From the NCBI GenBank assembly GCA_013397845.1, contig VZTG01000079.1, positions 690,669 to 754,668 on the forward strand: a stretch of 64,000 nucleotides of DNA, in the 5' to 3' direction. Made by a program: the position numbers and the translations under genes. The stretch is from Melanocharis versteri (taxonomy: Eukaryota > Chordata > Aves > Passeriformes > Melanocharitidae). The notes under the pieces are model-generated. The model made no database searches and had not been told where the DNA came from. It saw only the letters and a list, made by a program, of their open reading frames with translations. Positions 27,001 through 36,741 of this stretch are shown here, one piece after another. How positions within the stretch are numbered: position 1 is the first letter of the stretch; every line of letters begins with the position of its first letter.

Positions 27001-30000
27001 ATGGACATCAGTGACAAGAGGTGTCCCTCACAGGCTGGTACTGCGACCAGTGTTATCCCATGTCTGCATCAATGACACAGACGAAGGGATCAAGCGCACC
27101 CTCAGCAAATCTGCAGATGATCCCAAACTGAGTGGTGCTGTTCACACATCTGAAGGTTGGGATGCCATCCGGAGGGACCTGGACAAGTTTGAGAAGTGGG
27201 CCCATGGGAATCTCATGAGGTTTAACAAGACCAGGTGCAAGGTGCTGCACCTGGGTCAGGACACTCCCATTATCAACACAGGCTGGGGGATGAACAGAAC
27301 AAGAGCAGCCCTGTGAGAAGGCCCTGGGGGTGCTGGTGGGTGAGAGGCTGGACATGACCCAGCCATGAGCACTCACAGCCCAGAGAGCCAAATGTGTCCT
27401 GGGCTGCATCCAGAGCAGCGTGGGCAGCAGGGGGGGAGGGGATTCTGCCCCTCTGCTCTGCTTTGCTGAGAACCCACCTGGAACTCTGCATCCAGCTCTG
27501 GGCTCCCAGCACAGGAAGGACATTGGACTTTTGAGACAACTCCAGAGGAGGCTACCAAGTTGATTAGAGGGATGGAGCAGCTCTCCTGCAAGGACAGGCT
27601 GCAAGTTATCCTACCTGGAGAAGAACAAGCTCTGGGGTCACCTTACTGCAGCCTAACCTAAAGGGGCTACAAGAAGGCAGGAGAGGGACTTTCCACAAGG
27701 GCATGGAGTGAGAGAACAAGGGGGGATGGCTTTAAATTGAAAGATGGTGGGTTGAGATTAGATATTAGAAAGAAATTCTTTACTCTGAGAGTGGCAAGGC
27801 ACTGGAACAGGTTGCCTAAGAAATTGTAGATTCCCTACCTGTCAAAGCGTTCAAGGCCAGGCTGAATGGGGTCTGAGCAACCTGGTCTAAAGGACATGCC
27901 TCTGCCCATGGTGGGGGCTTGGAAGCAGATGATGTTTTAAGGTCTTTTCCAGCCCAATCCATTCCACGATTCAACAATTCCATGATTCTATGTCAACAGG
28001 TATACTCCGGAAGATGGGACATCTTCCCTACCACTGCCTCTACACAGGCAAAAAATCACACCTTTTTTTTAAGCTATAATAATCTTCCAAACATTAGATT
28101 GAAAGTAGGTCTCTACAAATTACAATCAGAATCAACACATAAAGCAAGGAGAAGAAAGGGTGAAAATGCTTCACTAAGTTTTCTCAATTGAGAATTACAA
28201 AAGCAATGACAAAGACCATTCCTTTGAGAAGCACTGATTTTTCTTATGCTCTTCCACTTGCAGCACACAGAACCTGATCTTTATTCTTTTCAAGGCAGAA
28301 TAGGACCAAAAATACATTTTAAGAATTCCCCATTAATTTGGAACAGCTAGATGTAACATCAAGAAAATCACTGTTGCTATTGGGTGGTGAGAAAATGGAA
28401 CTTGCCATGGCAATATGGTTGAATCCATTCAGCAATTTACATAGAGCAGGCAACCAGACTGATCTGCCCAAAGGAGAATGACAATCTATTCTAGATTGGA
28501 GGACTGGACTAGATGACTTTTAAAGGCCCCTTCTAACCCAAACTATCCTATAATTCTGTGGTAATACTTTGATACAAAACTTTCTGATCACACCAAGCAT
28601 CTGAATTTAGAGAATCTCCATCATCCTAGAGGCTTTTTTTTTAAACCTGTGAAAATCAAAGTCTTCATTTTAAGACGGTGCTTTAAATGACATCCTGTAA
28701 ACGTAAAGATGATTCAACCTACTAAATCCTCCTCCAAAAATGTGCAAATTAAGGACCCCGGAAATTGTGAAATCAAATTTTCCTATGTTAATTTAAATAA
28801 ATAATAGAATTGGTAAGCTGAAAGTAGGTGGAGAACACTTTGAATCATTAAGTTACATCTTTAACATTTCTCTTTTAAATATGGTGAGTTATACAATGTC
28901 TCTAAAGATGAGAAAGAAGCTTATGAGTAGGAAACTGACAAATAAGATATTGACTTGATGTATGCAAAAATTTAGTCATTTTGCTTGAAATGAAAGAGCA
29001 TCAGCATTTAACAAAGCCAAGCTGGAGCTTCATTTCAAACAAATGTCTTTTTTCTTCCTACATGCTTGGAGGGGCCTGTGAACATTTAATGACTGCAGTA
29101 ATAAGGTTTCTGTTTACTCCAACTTGCAAATAATTCTTGGAAATATTAATTCAAATCAGTTGACCAAAAACTGAGCAATTTCTTGTGAGCACATGCAGAA
29201 TATCTGCACTCAAATTCTAGGGCAACAAGACAGCTACAGAATTTCTCAGAAAAACTGAAATAACATTATACATTCTGTTACAATTGCTTTGCTTCCTTCT
29301 CTCAGCACTTACGTAAGATAGGTTCCTCGTACATTGACATCCATCATAAGATTGACTTTCTTCGTTGCTGTTTCCAAAGTGCCCGTCAAAGAGATGGCGC
29401 TTGCATTATTCACCAAAATATCAATCCCTGGTTTTAAAGTAAGCCATTTCACATTAGCATTAAAAGAAAAAAAATCATGAGTAAGGCAGGCGGTTCTTTT
29501 TTCTTTTTGTTTGAACAATCTGCCTGTTAGTGTCTCCCCCACACTTTAACTTACCTCCAAAAGTCTTCACAGCTTTCTCCACAGCATTAATGATTTGCTG
29601 CTCTTCCCTCACATTAACAACGCATGGCAAAGCTTTTCCTCCAGCTGCTTCAACTGCACATTTAAAAAATTAAACATTTAAAAATTTGCTCTCAGATGAG
29701 ATGACTAATATGAACCTTCTGAGAATCTCTCAGGCAATGACATGCTTCCAGAAGGCACTGAAAATCACACCCTCAAACTGTGACCTTTTAACATGTTGTA
29801 TGAAGAACAGGGAAGCCAAAACCAAATCTTAACATTCTGAATGTTTATTTCATATATCTGAAGTAGCATAGCATCTTTACATTTATATACACACACCCAT
29901 CTTCATTACAGTAACATTACAGCATTCTTGGGAGGCAAGAGAAGCACTAGGCTTATTTTAGTAAAGGTGAACTGGAACTAAGAGTCTATGCATTCTTCCA

Positions 30001-33000
30001 CTCAGGTATGACAATTAAGCAAGGATATACACGCGGCCCACCACCTTCATTTGTTGCAACTTACTTTCTTCTGCAGCAGTGTAGATAGTCCCTGGAAGAG
30101 TAGGATGGGGCTCAGCTGTCTTGGCAGCTATCACAATGTTGGCACCATCCTTGGCAGCTTTCAAAGCAATGGCCTTGCCAATGCCCCGGCTCGCGCCTGT
30201 GATGAAGAGAGTGCATCCTGCCAGTTTCCTAAAGGCGAAGGGGGAAGTGGATGGTAAAGAAGAGGAGAATAAAGCAGAAGCTGTTAATCATTTGACTTTT
30301 ATCAGACTTGAAGGGCACACGTAATTAGGGCAATCTCCCAACCAGAAAAATGCCTTCATCCTTTTACTAAGAAGACACCTCAGGGAACACAAAATGGATG
30401 GCTACAGCTGAGAAAAGTACCACTGATGTAAGACCACACCCCAAGTCTCCAAACACTATAAAGAAGGTTACACAGGTCACACAGTTACATTTCTCTCTTT
30501 TTGTAAAAAGATCCAACACACTGTTTTACAACAGAGCTGCTGTGTTCTGCAACAATGGAAAAGGAATAATTTGTAAAAACAAAATGCCAGTTTCTAACAA
30601 GACAACATACCTACACAGATCTCTGTAATCTATTAATCACAGTGCTCTAAACACAAAAAACTGATGTCTCAATGTGATATAAAGTACCAAGTCCAGAACC
30701 ACAATGCCATATGCAAATGCCAAAAGCTTGATTTTAAGAAATGGCAATTTTTCTCTTAAATCTCCTACACTCAACAGCTTCCCAGTAACTGCATGTAGTC
30801 CAATGGGTCCTCCAAATAAACAGGTTCAATCAACTTAGAGAAACTAACAAGTTTTAAAGCCTAAGAAAGATGTCTGGATAACACAATATCACTGGATTTT
30901 TGAAAAGAGAAATATCAACTCCACAAACATATTCAATGACAAAACCTTTTAGACAACACGTTTTCCATAGGAAGGAATGTATTTTCCATGTTCGGCATAA
31001 AGCTCACGTTGCTTTCTGTAACGCTGTGGCAAAACCCAGGAGATTCAGGTTTTTACCTTCAGTTGAAGAATTCACGTAAACTATGTGCAACAGTGACTTC
31101 ACTTTTTGCTCGCATCACAAATGCCACATCACAAATATTACAAAAGCTTACACTCTGAGCTTCCATTAGTTTTCCTTTCAGACTGGGCCAAACTTAGTAT
31201 TGTTTCTCCCCCTCTGGCTTCATATATGTTTTTTCCTCCTCTCATCTGAGTGCATTTATCTCTTAAATGCTCTCTAGGAGAATCTCCGCTTTCAGAAGGC
31301 AGAAGATTGGAATGGGGCAGAAAGGGAGAGTGACCTTCCCCTGCAGAGGCAGGGCTAGGCATGTATAGGATCTCAAAAAGTCAACCATGTCCTGAAGGTG
31401 CCATTTCAAACAGCTTTTATCTGCAAAATCTTGGTCTTAGAGCCTTAGAAAGGCCCAGGAAGAAAAAAAAATCTAAACAGAACAGTGAACCACAAAAAAC
31501 TACTGCCATAAGTTCAGTCACACACACAGTGAGGAAAGTTCAGCTCTGGAATACATAGTCAAAGTGTAAAACTCAGTAAAGTAAGGCCAGAATCTAGTTT
31601 CTGCTTTCAACCGACCAGCATGAGGCCAGCAGAATTCACCTTAGCCACGGAAGAGGTAAATGGGGTCCAGCGGGGGGCAGCTCTGGAGGAGAAAGCAGCT
31701 GAGAAAAGCTGATGATGCTTTAAGCCCTGCGTGGGGTTGGAGTGCTCTGCTCAGGAAGACAAGAAGGTGTATCAGGAAACTAGCAGGGCTATGCAGGGAA
31801 CTTGTGACTTGGCTCCCAAGAAAGGTGTCATACAGGGTGTGGGTGCAAAGACAGGCCACAAAAAAGGAATTAGAAACATTACTAGGGCATGTTGGGGAGG
31901 TGTCAGGAAAACCGAAGTTCACCCGCAGCAGAAGCTCGTGAAGGGCACCAAAAGCTCAGAGACTTCTGCTAAACTGGTAGGAAAAGCGGGCCCTTTGCTC
32001 AATGGAGTGGGTGAATGCAAGTCTTTCAACACTGTCACAGTATTTTTGCTTCATATTTAAGACATGATGCAATGACTGATCTGGAGCAGATCTGGATGCA
32101 TGCGCAACCTGACAGGTAAAAAACTGTTTGGTCAGTCGGGCTCAGAGGGTGGTGATTAGTTAGCCACATCTGCAAGACTAAGGATTTATTTCTTAATTCA
32201 CTTAGCAGCCCAATAGTTTAAAGTTCACAAAGCATCTGCCTGGCTAAAATTTCTTATGACCTGTATTGTGAAGGTAACATTTGGACCACTTCCATCAGAG
32301 TTGAATTCTGCTAATAAGACAGAAAGCATCAAATCTGTGTCTGTGCCCTACAATCTTGGGAATCCTGAAAAACATTAGGATTGGTTCCTTTCTCACCACA
32401 GATGACTGCCTATAATAAAGACCTTCAGGTCACATCAGGGACACCTTTTACAGCTTACACAGACGTTAGGAATTTAATAATCCTGTTTATAAGACACAGT
32501 AACAAGCAATAACTTATCTTCCCAAATAAGTTAGCACTGTTAGCAGTGCTGGCCCCTGAAAAGCCAGAAGGCAGAAAACACCTCTAAATTAAGATCCTAT
32601 ACAGGAAGGAAATTCGATTGCCAGGTAAGACAGTAGTAGAAGACTATAATACTATATAACAACAGCAATAGTAACAATAACAATAATAGCAGGAACAACA
32701 ACAGTAGTAGTAATAATAAGTAATTATACTTTAATATAAATGTTCCATATAAAATTACCGATACACTGCCCAATTTACATTAAAGTCCTCCAATAACTGC
32801 TTCCCTTGCCAAAGGCGCCGTTCAAGTCCACCACACGACCCGAACTGCTCGTCCCCAGGCTCCGGTACTGCCCGGAGCCCCTCGGCCAGCCCGGCCCCGC
32901 AGGCCCGGGGGCACACGCGTGTCCTCCGCTACAACCGCTGGCTCCCGGCCGGCTGCGAGCCCCGCACGCCCCGCAGGGAGACAGCGCTCCGCGGTGTCCA

Positions 33001-33087
33001 GCGAACCCGCCCGCCCCGAGAGCCCCCGGGCGGCGGCGCGGCCCGGGCCCGGCGCGGCGGGGCACCTTACCCGGTGTTGGGCAGCAT
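14906..33087 (-). CDS. HSDL2: hydroxysteroid dehydrogenase-like protein 2, 11 coding exons
   Basis: The full HSDL2 coding gene joins eleven exons in phase to 1296 nt, giving 431 aa, slightly longer than mammalian HSDL2 (about 420 aa). Residues 1-270 form a short-chain dehydrogenase/reductase domain. It has the cofactor motif TGASRGIG (16-23), NNAS (100-103), catalytic Ser152 and the YxxxK pair Tyr168/Lys172. Residues 290-431 contain the SCP2 sterol-carrier domain. The chain ends in Ser-Lys-Leu, a canonical PTS1, so peroxisomal location is expected; the family is also reported from mitochondria. Its substrate is not firmly known, and a role in fatty-acid or cholesterol metabolism is proposed. 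All introns follow GT-AG. The ATG lies inside a CpG island. The gene carries an antisense CR1 in one intron, and its 3' exons are duplicated in inverted orientation near 45 kb. Confidence 0.97.
15474..15602 (-). CDS. HSDL2: HSDL2 coding exon 10 (SCP2 domain core)
   Basis: This exon is 129 nt and encodes residues 352-395 (GTWYIDLKTKGG through DFVKMFTG). It is the central beta-sheet of the SCP2 sterol-carrier fold. The acceptor is gtccag and the donor is GTGAGG. An equal-length, nearly identical copy lies inverted at 45934-46062. Confidence 0.96.
15603..16100 (-). other. HSDL2: GC- and CpG-rich HSDL2 intron 9
   Basis: This 498-bp intron is visibly far richer in G, C and CpG than the surrounding AT-rich introns. 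That leaves it open in several frames over 200 codons (for example 15476-16117 plus and 15412-16155 minus). These frames are compositional by-products. The intron is kept almost unchanged in the inverted duplicate at 45436-45933. Confidence 0.75.
16101..16289 (-). CDS. HSDL2: HSDL2 coding exon 9 (linker and start of SCP2 domain)
   Basis: This exon is 189 nt and encodes residues 289-352. A polar, poorly conserved linker leads into VAETFGVIQGAMTEEYV and FQFELSG, the first helix and strand of the SCP2 fold. The acceptor is tcatag and the donor is GTAAGA. A copy lacking 14 nt lies inverted at 45.3-45.4 kb. Confidence 0.95.
16768..17170 (-). repeat. inverted duplication, left arm, block B (patchy identity)
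   Basis: Part of HSDL2 intron 8 is repeated in reverse at about 44172-44588. About 220 bp (near 16870-17085) has a single mismatch, while the edges diverge. Weaker similarity continues to about 17360 (right copy near 43950). The piece between blocks A and B on this side is replaced by unrelated sequence in the other arm. Confidence 0.85.
17619..17690 (-). CDS. HSDL2: HSDL2 coding exon 8
   Basis: This exon is 72 nt and encodes residues 265-289 (GHPLMPDFFLDVE and onward). It lies at the junction between the SDR domain and the linker. The acceptor is cctcttag and the donor is GTAGGG. Confidence 0.94.
18193..18387 (-). CDS. HSDL2: HSDL2 coding exon 7
   Basis: This exon is 195 nt and encodes residues 200-265, from AIHTAAMDML to DFDVYAIAPG. 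It covers the last part of the SDR domain, with the conserved TGNFIIDE strand. The acceptor is tttctag and the donor is GTAAAA. Confidence 0.96.
18388..23224 (-). other. HSDL2: HSDL2 intron 6, no further features
   Basis: This is a 4.8-kb AT-rich intron. I see no CR1, RNA gene or exon-like open frame. The short frames at 20661-20921 and 22326-22616 have no recognisable domain. Confidence 0.6.
23225..23323 (-). CDS. HSDL2: HSDL2 coding exon 6 (YxxxK)
   Basis: This exon is 99 nt and encodes residues 167-200. It opens with AYTISKYGMS, giving the catalytic Tyr168 and Lys172, and continues to VNALWPKT. The acceptor is gtcttag and the donor is GTAATT. Confidence 0.96.
24262..24365 (-). CDS. HSDL2: HSDL2 coding exon 5 (catalytic Ser)
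   Basis: This exon is 104 nt and encodes residues 132-167. It contains HILNLSPP with the catalytic serine (Ser152) and ends at NHC before the YxxxK motif. The acceptor is ctttcag and the donor is GTGAGT. It lies about 0.85 kb before the antisense CR1 in window coordinates. Confidence 0.95.
25213..27990 (+). mobile_element. long degenerate CR1 LINE in HSDL2 intron 4, antisense to the gene
   Basis: About 2.8 kb of CR1 in plus orientation inside an HSDL2 intron. It starts within the ORF2 endonuclease ('gccattattgaaacttggtg'). It then shows endonuclease C-terminal remnants (frame 25703-26041, ending around DHALMEF), early RT (MGPDGMHLIVLREL) and late RT (frame 27011-27316, WDAIRRDLDKFEKWA and KVLHLGQ). 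The 3' UTR ends near 'ttccatgattctatg'. Frameshifts, stops and a CA microsatellite break ORF2, so it is dead. Confidence 0.95.
26239..26262 (+). repeat. (CA)n microsatellite
   Basis: About 11 to 12 CA dinucleotides interrupt the degenerate CR1 ORF2. Confidence 0.95.
28486..28565 (+). mobile_element. CR1 LINE 3' tail fragment
   Basis: 'ggactggactagatgactttt', then 'ggccccttctaaccca', then 'cctataattctgtgg' is the terminal 75-80 bp of CR1, here in plus orientation in an HSDL2 intron. Confidence 0.85.
29313..29427 (-). CDS. HSDL2: HSDL2 coding exon 4 (NNAS motif)
   Basis: This exon is 115 nt and encodes residues 94-132. It carries GIDILVNNASAISL, the SDR NNAG-equivalent motif, and the helix through VNVRGTYLT. 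The acceptor is aaccag and the donor is GTAAGT. Confidence 0.96.
29555..29653 (-). CDS. HSDL2: HSDL2 coding exon 3
   Basis: This exon is 99 nt and encodes residues 61-94, including the conserved ALPCVVNVRE strand and the helix before the NNAS motif. The acceptor is tgtgcag and the donor is GTAAGT. Confidence 0.96.
30065..30228 (-). CDS. HSDL2: HSDL2 coding exon 2 (NAD(P)-binding motif)
   Basis: This exon is 164 nt and encodes residues 6-61. It contains beta-1 and the glycine-rich TGASRGIG loop of the SDR cofactor site, then the segment ending in YTAAEE. The acceptor is cctttag and the donor is GTAAGT. Confidence 0.96.
32640..32735 (+). repeat. AAC/AAT/AGT trinucleotide simple repeat
   Basis: This is a degenerate run of ACA, ATA, AAT and AGT triplets in HSDL2 intron 1, just downstream of the promoter island in transcript order. 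It has no coding meaning. Confidence 0.8.
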
Positions 33088-33230
33088 GGCGGCGCGGGGC
33101 GGGGCAGGGCCGCGGCCGGGCCGGGCCGCTCCGCTCCCCTCGCCGGGCCCCGTCGTTCTTACGCGGGGCTGTGGGCGCAGCGAGGGTGGTGAGTTCGCGG
33201 GGTGCGAGCCAGCCTGAGACTGGAAAAAGG
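32795..33230 (-). promoter_or_regulatory. HSDL2: CpG-island promoter of HSDL2
   Basis: This is a GC- and CpG-dense block around the HSDL2 start codon (33087) and the first donor. It stands out from AT-rich sequence on both sides and is the expected TATA-less promoter. Long frames here in both directions (32806-33192, 32822-33358, 32919-33476) result from low stop-codon density and are not proposed as genes. Confidence 0.85.
33071..33087 (-). CDS. HSDL2: HSDL2 coding exon 1
   Basis: This exon has ATG plus 14 nt, encoding MLPNT and two bases of Gly6. It is followed by the donor GTAAGG. The ATG has a CpG-rich context (gccATGc), and the residues match the conserved HSDL2 N-terminus leading into the Rossmann fold. 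Confidence 0.95.
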
Positions 33231-33299
33231 CCTACGCGGGATGAAGGGTGGAACCGGGAGGCTTTCCGCATCCTTTCGTTCTCCGCCGGATGTGTGAAA

Positions 33300-33818
33300 T
33301 TCTCCTTTGGTCTCTTGGCAGTTGCACTCAAATCACTGGAGCTTTGCCTCCGTCTCATCCTCTGGAGTACTGTGTCCAGTTCGGGGTCCTCAGGGCAAGA
33401 GAGACAAGGAGCTACTGGAGTCAGTCAGGTGGAGGAGCACAGGGATGATTCAGGGCCTGGAGCATTTCTCTTCTGAGGGCAGGCTGCGGGAGCTGGCCTG
33501 TTCAGTCTAGAGAAGACTGAGAGGGGATCTCCTTAATGCATATGAATAGCTCTAAGGTGGATGCCAAGACCATGGTGCTGGCATGACTCTTTTCAGTGGT
33601 GCCCAGAGACAGAGTAAAGAGCAGCGGCCATAAACTAAACCACAAGAAGTTCCACTTAAACATGACAAAGAACTCTGTGTTGAGGGGGGCAGAGCACTGG
33701 AACAGGCTGCCCAGGGAGGCTGTGTCACTTGCTCTATGTCACCATGCCTTGACAGAGTGGTTGGAGTAGATCATCTCGAGAGGTCCCTTCCTACCCTAAT
33801 GATTCTGTGATTCCCTGT
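33300..33818 (+). mobile_element. CR1 LINE, 3' end
   Basis: CR1 in plus orientation directly upstream of the HSDL2 promoter. It contains 'ctggagtactgtgtccagtt', 'gaagactgagaggggatctcc', 'ggaacaggctgcccaggg' and the end 'tgattctgtgattcc'. It is 5' truncated. Confidence 0.93.
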
Positions 33819-34352
33819 TCATTAGAAAGCCTGCAGTAGGATCCGCTGTCTTTGTTGACCCAGCCACACCAATCTTCTCCTTCATCCTCTCCCCTAGTCC
33901 CTCTCTTACTTCAGAATAACTGCGAGGTCAGCCCACGCCTCCACGCCCTGCACATGTAACTTTTCCTCGTCCTCCCTCTGTTGCCCAGTGAAGACTCTGA
34001 CCTCCCATCCTTGCCATGCTGACTACCTGTTTTTGTGGCTGGCAAATCTTCCAGCAGGTTCTGCCTTTGGCTTGTCTTTCCCTCTTCACCTCTCACAGAG
34101 ATTCTGTGCAGCTCCCTGAGAGGACACAGCTCTCACCGGGAGCTGATGGCAGAAGGGGGAATCACCTGGTAGGTCGGAACCTGCTGGAGGAATTGAGACA
34201 GATGGTTTTACTGACTTCAACAGAAATCAAAGTGAGCCCTGAGCAGATGCACTAGTCCGTGTATTGATATAGTGGTGGTTGTTAGTTCACTTCACTGCAG
34301 TTCACAGTGTCACAGGGCTGCAGACTCCTGCAGGACTGAAGCATGAGAAGGC
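33819..34352. other. host flank between CR1 and provirus, nothing recognised
   Basis: This is about 0.5 kb of host sequence bordering the viral insertion. No gene or repeat family was recognised. Confidence 0.5.
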
Positions 34353-34358
34353 TAAAGA
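34353..34358. repeat. target-site duplication, 3' side (TAAAGA)
   Basis: Six bases directly outside the 3' LTR. They match 42025-42030 (TAAAGG) at five of six positions, and six bases is the length usual for alpha- and betaretrovirus integrases. Confidence 0.8.
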
Positions 34359-35105
34359 TGTCGCTTCGCCCGGCGGCTGTAGTTCGCCCGGCAGGCCGGC
34401 GAAGGACCTTAGGCGGCGGGTGCCTATGGAGGATTCAGCTCTCACAGCCCTGAGAAGGGCTTTTGTGCCGCCAGTGGGGTGTGTGATGCGCACACACCTG
34501 CGCGCCTGGACGACTGCTCTTCTCAGGCCGGAGCTGTCCTGCACGTGGTTCCGCTGGGCTGTCCGGTGTCGTGGCTCTTAAAAGAGCCGTTCGCCCTCAG
34601 CTCTTTTAGGCGACCACAACACAGTGTGCTGGCGAGCGTAGACGCAGGCGAGGAGTGAGAGACGACTCCAGCTCACAGTTCCAATCCTTTATTCCCGGAG
34701 GAACAGGGAGGAATGAAGGGGATGAGTCCGGAGCCTGGCCGATGGCAAAGGCCTCCCAGCTGTGGGGAATGTGGGTTTTTATACACTTAGAAAGGGGCGG
34801 AGAAACAGGGCACAACCAATCAGGGATACAGAACAGGGAAAACAACCAATAAGGAAAAGGCATCAACAAAGAACCAATAGGAAAAGCAACCAAACGGGAC
34901 TTTCCAGAACTTGGTAACATAATAACTCTGACTGACGGACCTAGTTGAAGACTCTCTTCTTGATTGGCAGTTAACTGCCCATGGGGGGTTTGCGGCCTAA
35001 ACTGCCTCCTCAGTCTCTCCTTCGTAGTCACTCTCTTTGTCTGGGTATTCGACCCAGTTTATATCATTTATCTTAAAAGAGAAGGAGGACTGAGGCGCCG
35101 CAACA
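34359..35105 (-). repeat. 3' LTR (747 bp)
   Basis: It is bounded by TG...CA and equals the 5' LTR in length. Two single-base differences were seen against the 5' copy (in the 'gcgcgcctgg' and 'cgccctcag' contexts), both transition type. It contains, in viral sense, a kB-like site at 34905-34896, TATAAAAA at 34783-34776 and AATAAA at 34693-34688. The last 35 env codons and stop lie in its U3. Confidence 0.97.
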
Positions 35106-36412
35106 ACTCCCCCTTCTTTGTTTAAAAAAGAAGAGAATCTTCCAACTAGAATCCGTTTAAGGATCTGGAAGCCCACACTAAGAATAAGTATAACTGAAAT
35201 AAGTACAATAACGATAATCAAAACGTCTTTCAAAAAGGATGCCCACCAGCCTGACAATCCCCAACCCGAAAACAGATTGTCCAGCCACCCTTTAGTCTCT
35301 TGTCTGATGGTATGCATCATGTCCTTCATCTTCTTTAAGTCTTGGCGAATGTCTGGCGCATGGGAGGTGAGATCGAAACAGCAAAGTCCCTCGAACTCCG
35401 TGCAGTCGTGATGATGAAGAAGCAGGAGATAATCGATGGCGGCCTGGTTCTGCAATGTCGCCTTTCTGGTTATCTCCTCGTCTGCTAGGAGGTCACTGAT
35501 GGCGTTTGATGTAAGGTTTGCTTGTTTTGCCACCCAGCACTCTAGGTGGCCCAATTCACCTAGAGCTTTCGCAGTGGCAACCCAGGGCAAAAGAATGGAA
35601 GCCGCTACGCATTTTGAATATGTCCAATGTTCAATATTGTTATTGCATTTGGAGTCCAATTCAATTGTGTTTCTTTTTTGGCGGGTCGAATTCGTATTAA
35701 TTTTTCTTCGCCAATCCATAATTTGCGTCATGTTGGGGGAAAACAGCGACAAACACCCAAGTGTACATGGGCCTCCGAGAAGGCGAGAGGGGATGCCAGC
35801 CCAAGCCCGGTCTCCACATACGAGGAAGGTGCCGTTAGGCAACTTCCTGGGGTGGTAATCTGGAGTGGAGGCTGTTTCAAGGTGTGCAATGTGTTGGCAC
35901 CACCGGGCTACTTGGTATTTTTCTTCACCTTGGGCCAGAGTTTCAAACCAGTTTCTCTCCTTTTGGGGCTTAAACACAAATTGAACGCAAAAAGAGGAAT
36001 TAATCGAACCAATGAGATCAAACACGGCCGGCTCTTCGGGTAGCCTCTTCAATTTGCCAACCCAATCCTTCCACCTCCTAAGGGGTTCAGGAGTACGAGG
36101 AGGGGCGGTGATGACTCTCATGACAAATGAACGGGCTACCCGGTAAGAGCGGCGTGTTATGGGGCGTAACTCAGGAGGAAACTCAATCGGTTTGAATGGG
36201 ATCCCCACCAGGCAGGTCAACATTGGGTTGGTTGGGTCCGCCATACTTAAGCAGATGTCCTTTCTCCCGAGGGACTTCGCCAACACCTTCCAGACATTCG
36301 CCTTGGGTTGCGGTACCATCCAGGCGCTGATGGAACATGCGCAGAAGATGAAGGCAAGCAGGGCGGCTGGCTGTTGGGGGATTCTCAGCATGGTGTTCAG
36401 GTGGCAGGGCAT
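34997..36412 (-). CDS. env: retroviral envelope glycoprotein, open, running into the 3' LTR
   Basis: This is an open env frame of 471 codons from the ATG at 36412. A second ATG at 36391 has a better -3 base, and the frame is open five codons upstream to 36427. A hydrophobic signal segment (about residues 16-30) precedes SU, which carries several N-glycosylation sequons. The furin-type site RQKR lies at 244-247. The TM subunit has the conserved immunosuppressive-like region and CX6CC (Cys337, Cys344/345), so SU-TM disulfide bonding of the alpha/gamma type is expected. A membrane anchor lies at about 398-415. The final 35 residues are encoded inside the LTR. No stop or frameshift was seen. A likely acceptor (gtgcag) lies just upstream. 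SU seems short for the family, so cell-entry competence is not implied. Confidence 0.9.
   Translation of the reverse strand: MPCHLNTMLRIPQQPAALLAFIFCACSISAWMVPQPKANVWKVLAKSLGRKDICLSMADPTNPMLTCLVGIPFKPIEFPPELRPITRRSYRVARSFVMRVITAPPRTPEPLRRWKDWVGKLKRLPEEPAVFDLIGSINSSFCVQFVFKPQKERNWFETLAQGEEKYQVARWCQHIAHLETASTPDYHPRKLPNGTFLVCGDRAWAGIPSRLLGGPCTLGCLSLFSPNMTQIMDWRRKINTNSTRQKRNTIELDSKCNNNIEHWTYSKCVAASILLPWVATAKALGELGHLECWVAKQANLTSNAISDLLADEEITRKATLQNQAAIDYLLLLHHHDCTEFEGLCCFDLTSHAPDIRQDLKKMKDMMHTIRQETKGWLDNLFSGWGLSGWWASFLKDVLIIVIVLISVILILSVGFQILKRILVGRFSSFLNKEGGVVAAPQSSFSFKINDINWVEYPDKESDYEGETEEAV
35107..35119 (-). promoter_or_regulatory. polypurine tract
   Basis: AAAGAAGGGGGAG lies one base before the 3' LTR on the viral strand. 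It is the expected primer site for plus-strand DNA synthesis. Unusually, it is also read as env codons (Lys-Glu-Gly-Gly). Confidence 0.9.
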
Positions 36413-36438
36413 CTCTAAACTGCACAAACGGACTTAAA

Positions 36439-36741
36439 TTAATTATTCAAATTCATCAATTGGTACTTATATAAAAACCTTAAAGCAACATAAATAATAA
36501 TAACTGAAAACTCAAAAGCAATTCCCAGGGTGATAGCATTCTCCCCAGAAAGGTTTCCATTGAACCACGTGTTTACTACAGAGTCTTCGATTCTCTCTAT
36601 AAGGACAGGAATCTCTCTAGGAGATTCCCTATAGCAGCACAGTTCACCAGTTTCGGGCTCCAACAAGGGGACGCCCTGGATGCGGTTGGAGCATGCAAAG
36701 ACGGCAGCAACACATACGATGGAATAAAAGGGAAAAGCCAT
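36439..36741 (-). CDS. small membrane glycoprotein ORF between pol and env (candidate accessory gene)
   Basis: This 100-codon ORF starts at the ATG at 36741, two bases after a strong splice acceptor (pyrimidine-rich tract then CAG at 36744). On a transcript spliced from the leader donor it would be the first AUG. The predicted protein has an N-terminal signal-like segment (residues 1-23), a short ectodomain with adjacent Cys35/Cys36, one N-glycosylation sequon (Asn63) and one membrane span (about 69-90) with a basic-aromatic tail. It would be a type I membrane protein of about 77 residues after cleavage. It stops 26 nt before the env ATG and is in another frame, so it is not part of Env, which has its own signal peptide. 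The frame is open upstream to 36837 and overlaps the pol end. I do not recognise a homologue, and its function is unknown. Confidence 0.6.
   Translation of the reverse strand: MAFPFYSIVCVAAVFACSNRIQGVPLLEPETGELCCYRESPREIPVLIERIEDSVVNTWFNGNLSGENAITLGIAFEFSVIIIYVALRFLYKYQLMNLNN

Noticed and set aside
25420..27604. Several ORFs up to 183 codons on both strands in the HSDL2 intron
   Set aside because: The plus-strand ones are broken pieces of CR1 ORF2 and the minus-strand ones are their shadows.
34279..35031. LTR open frames duplicated exactly at 41153-41950
   Set aside because: The identical frames in both LTRs follow from LTR identity. They show no domains and lie in U3/R/U5 regulatory sequence.
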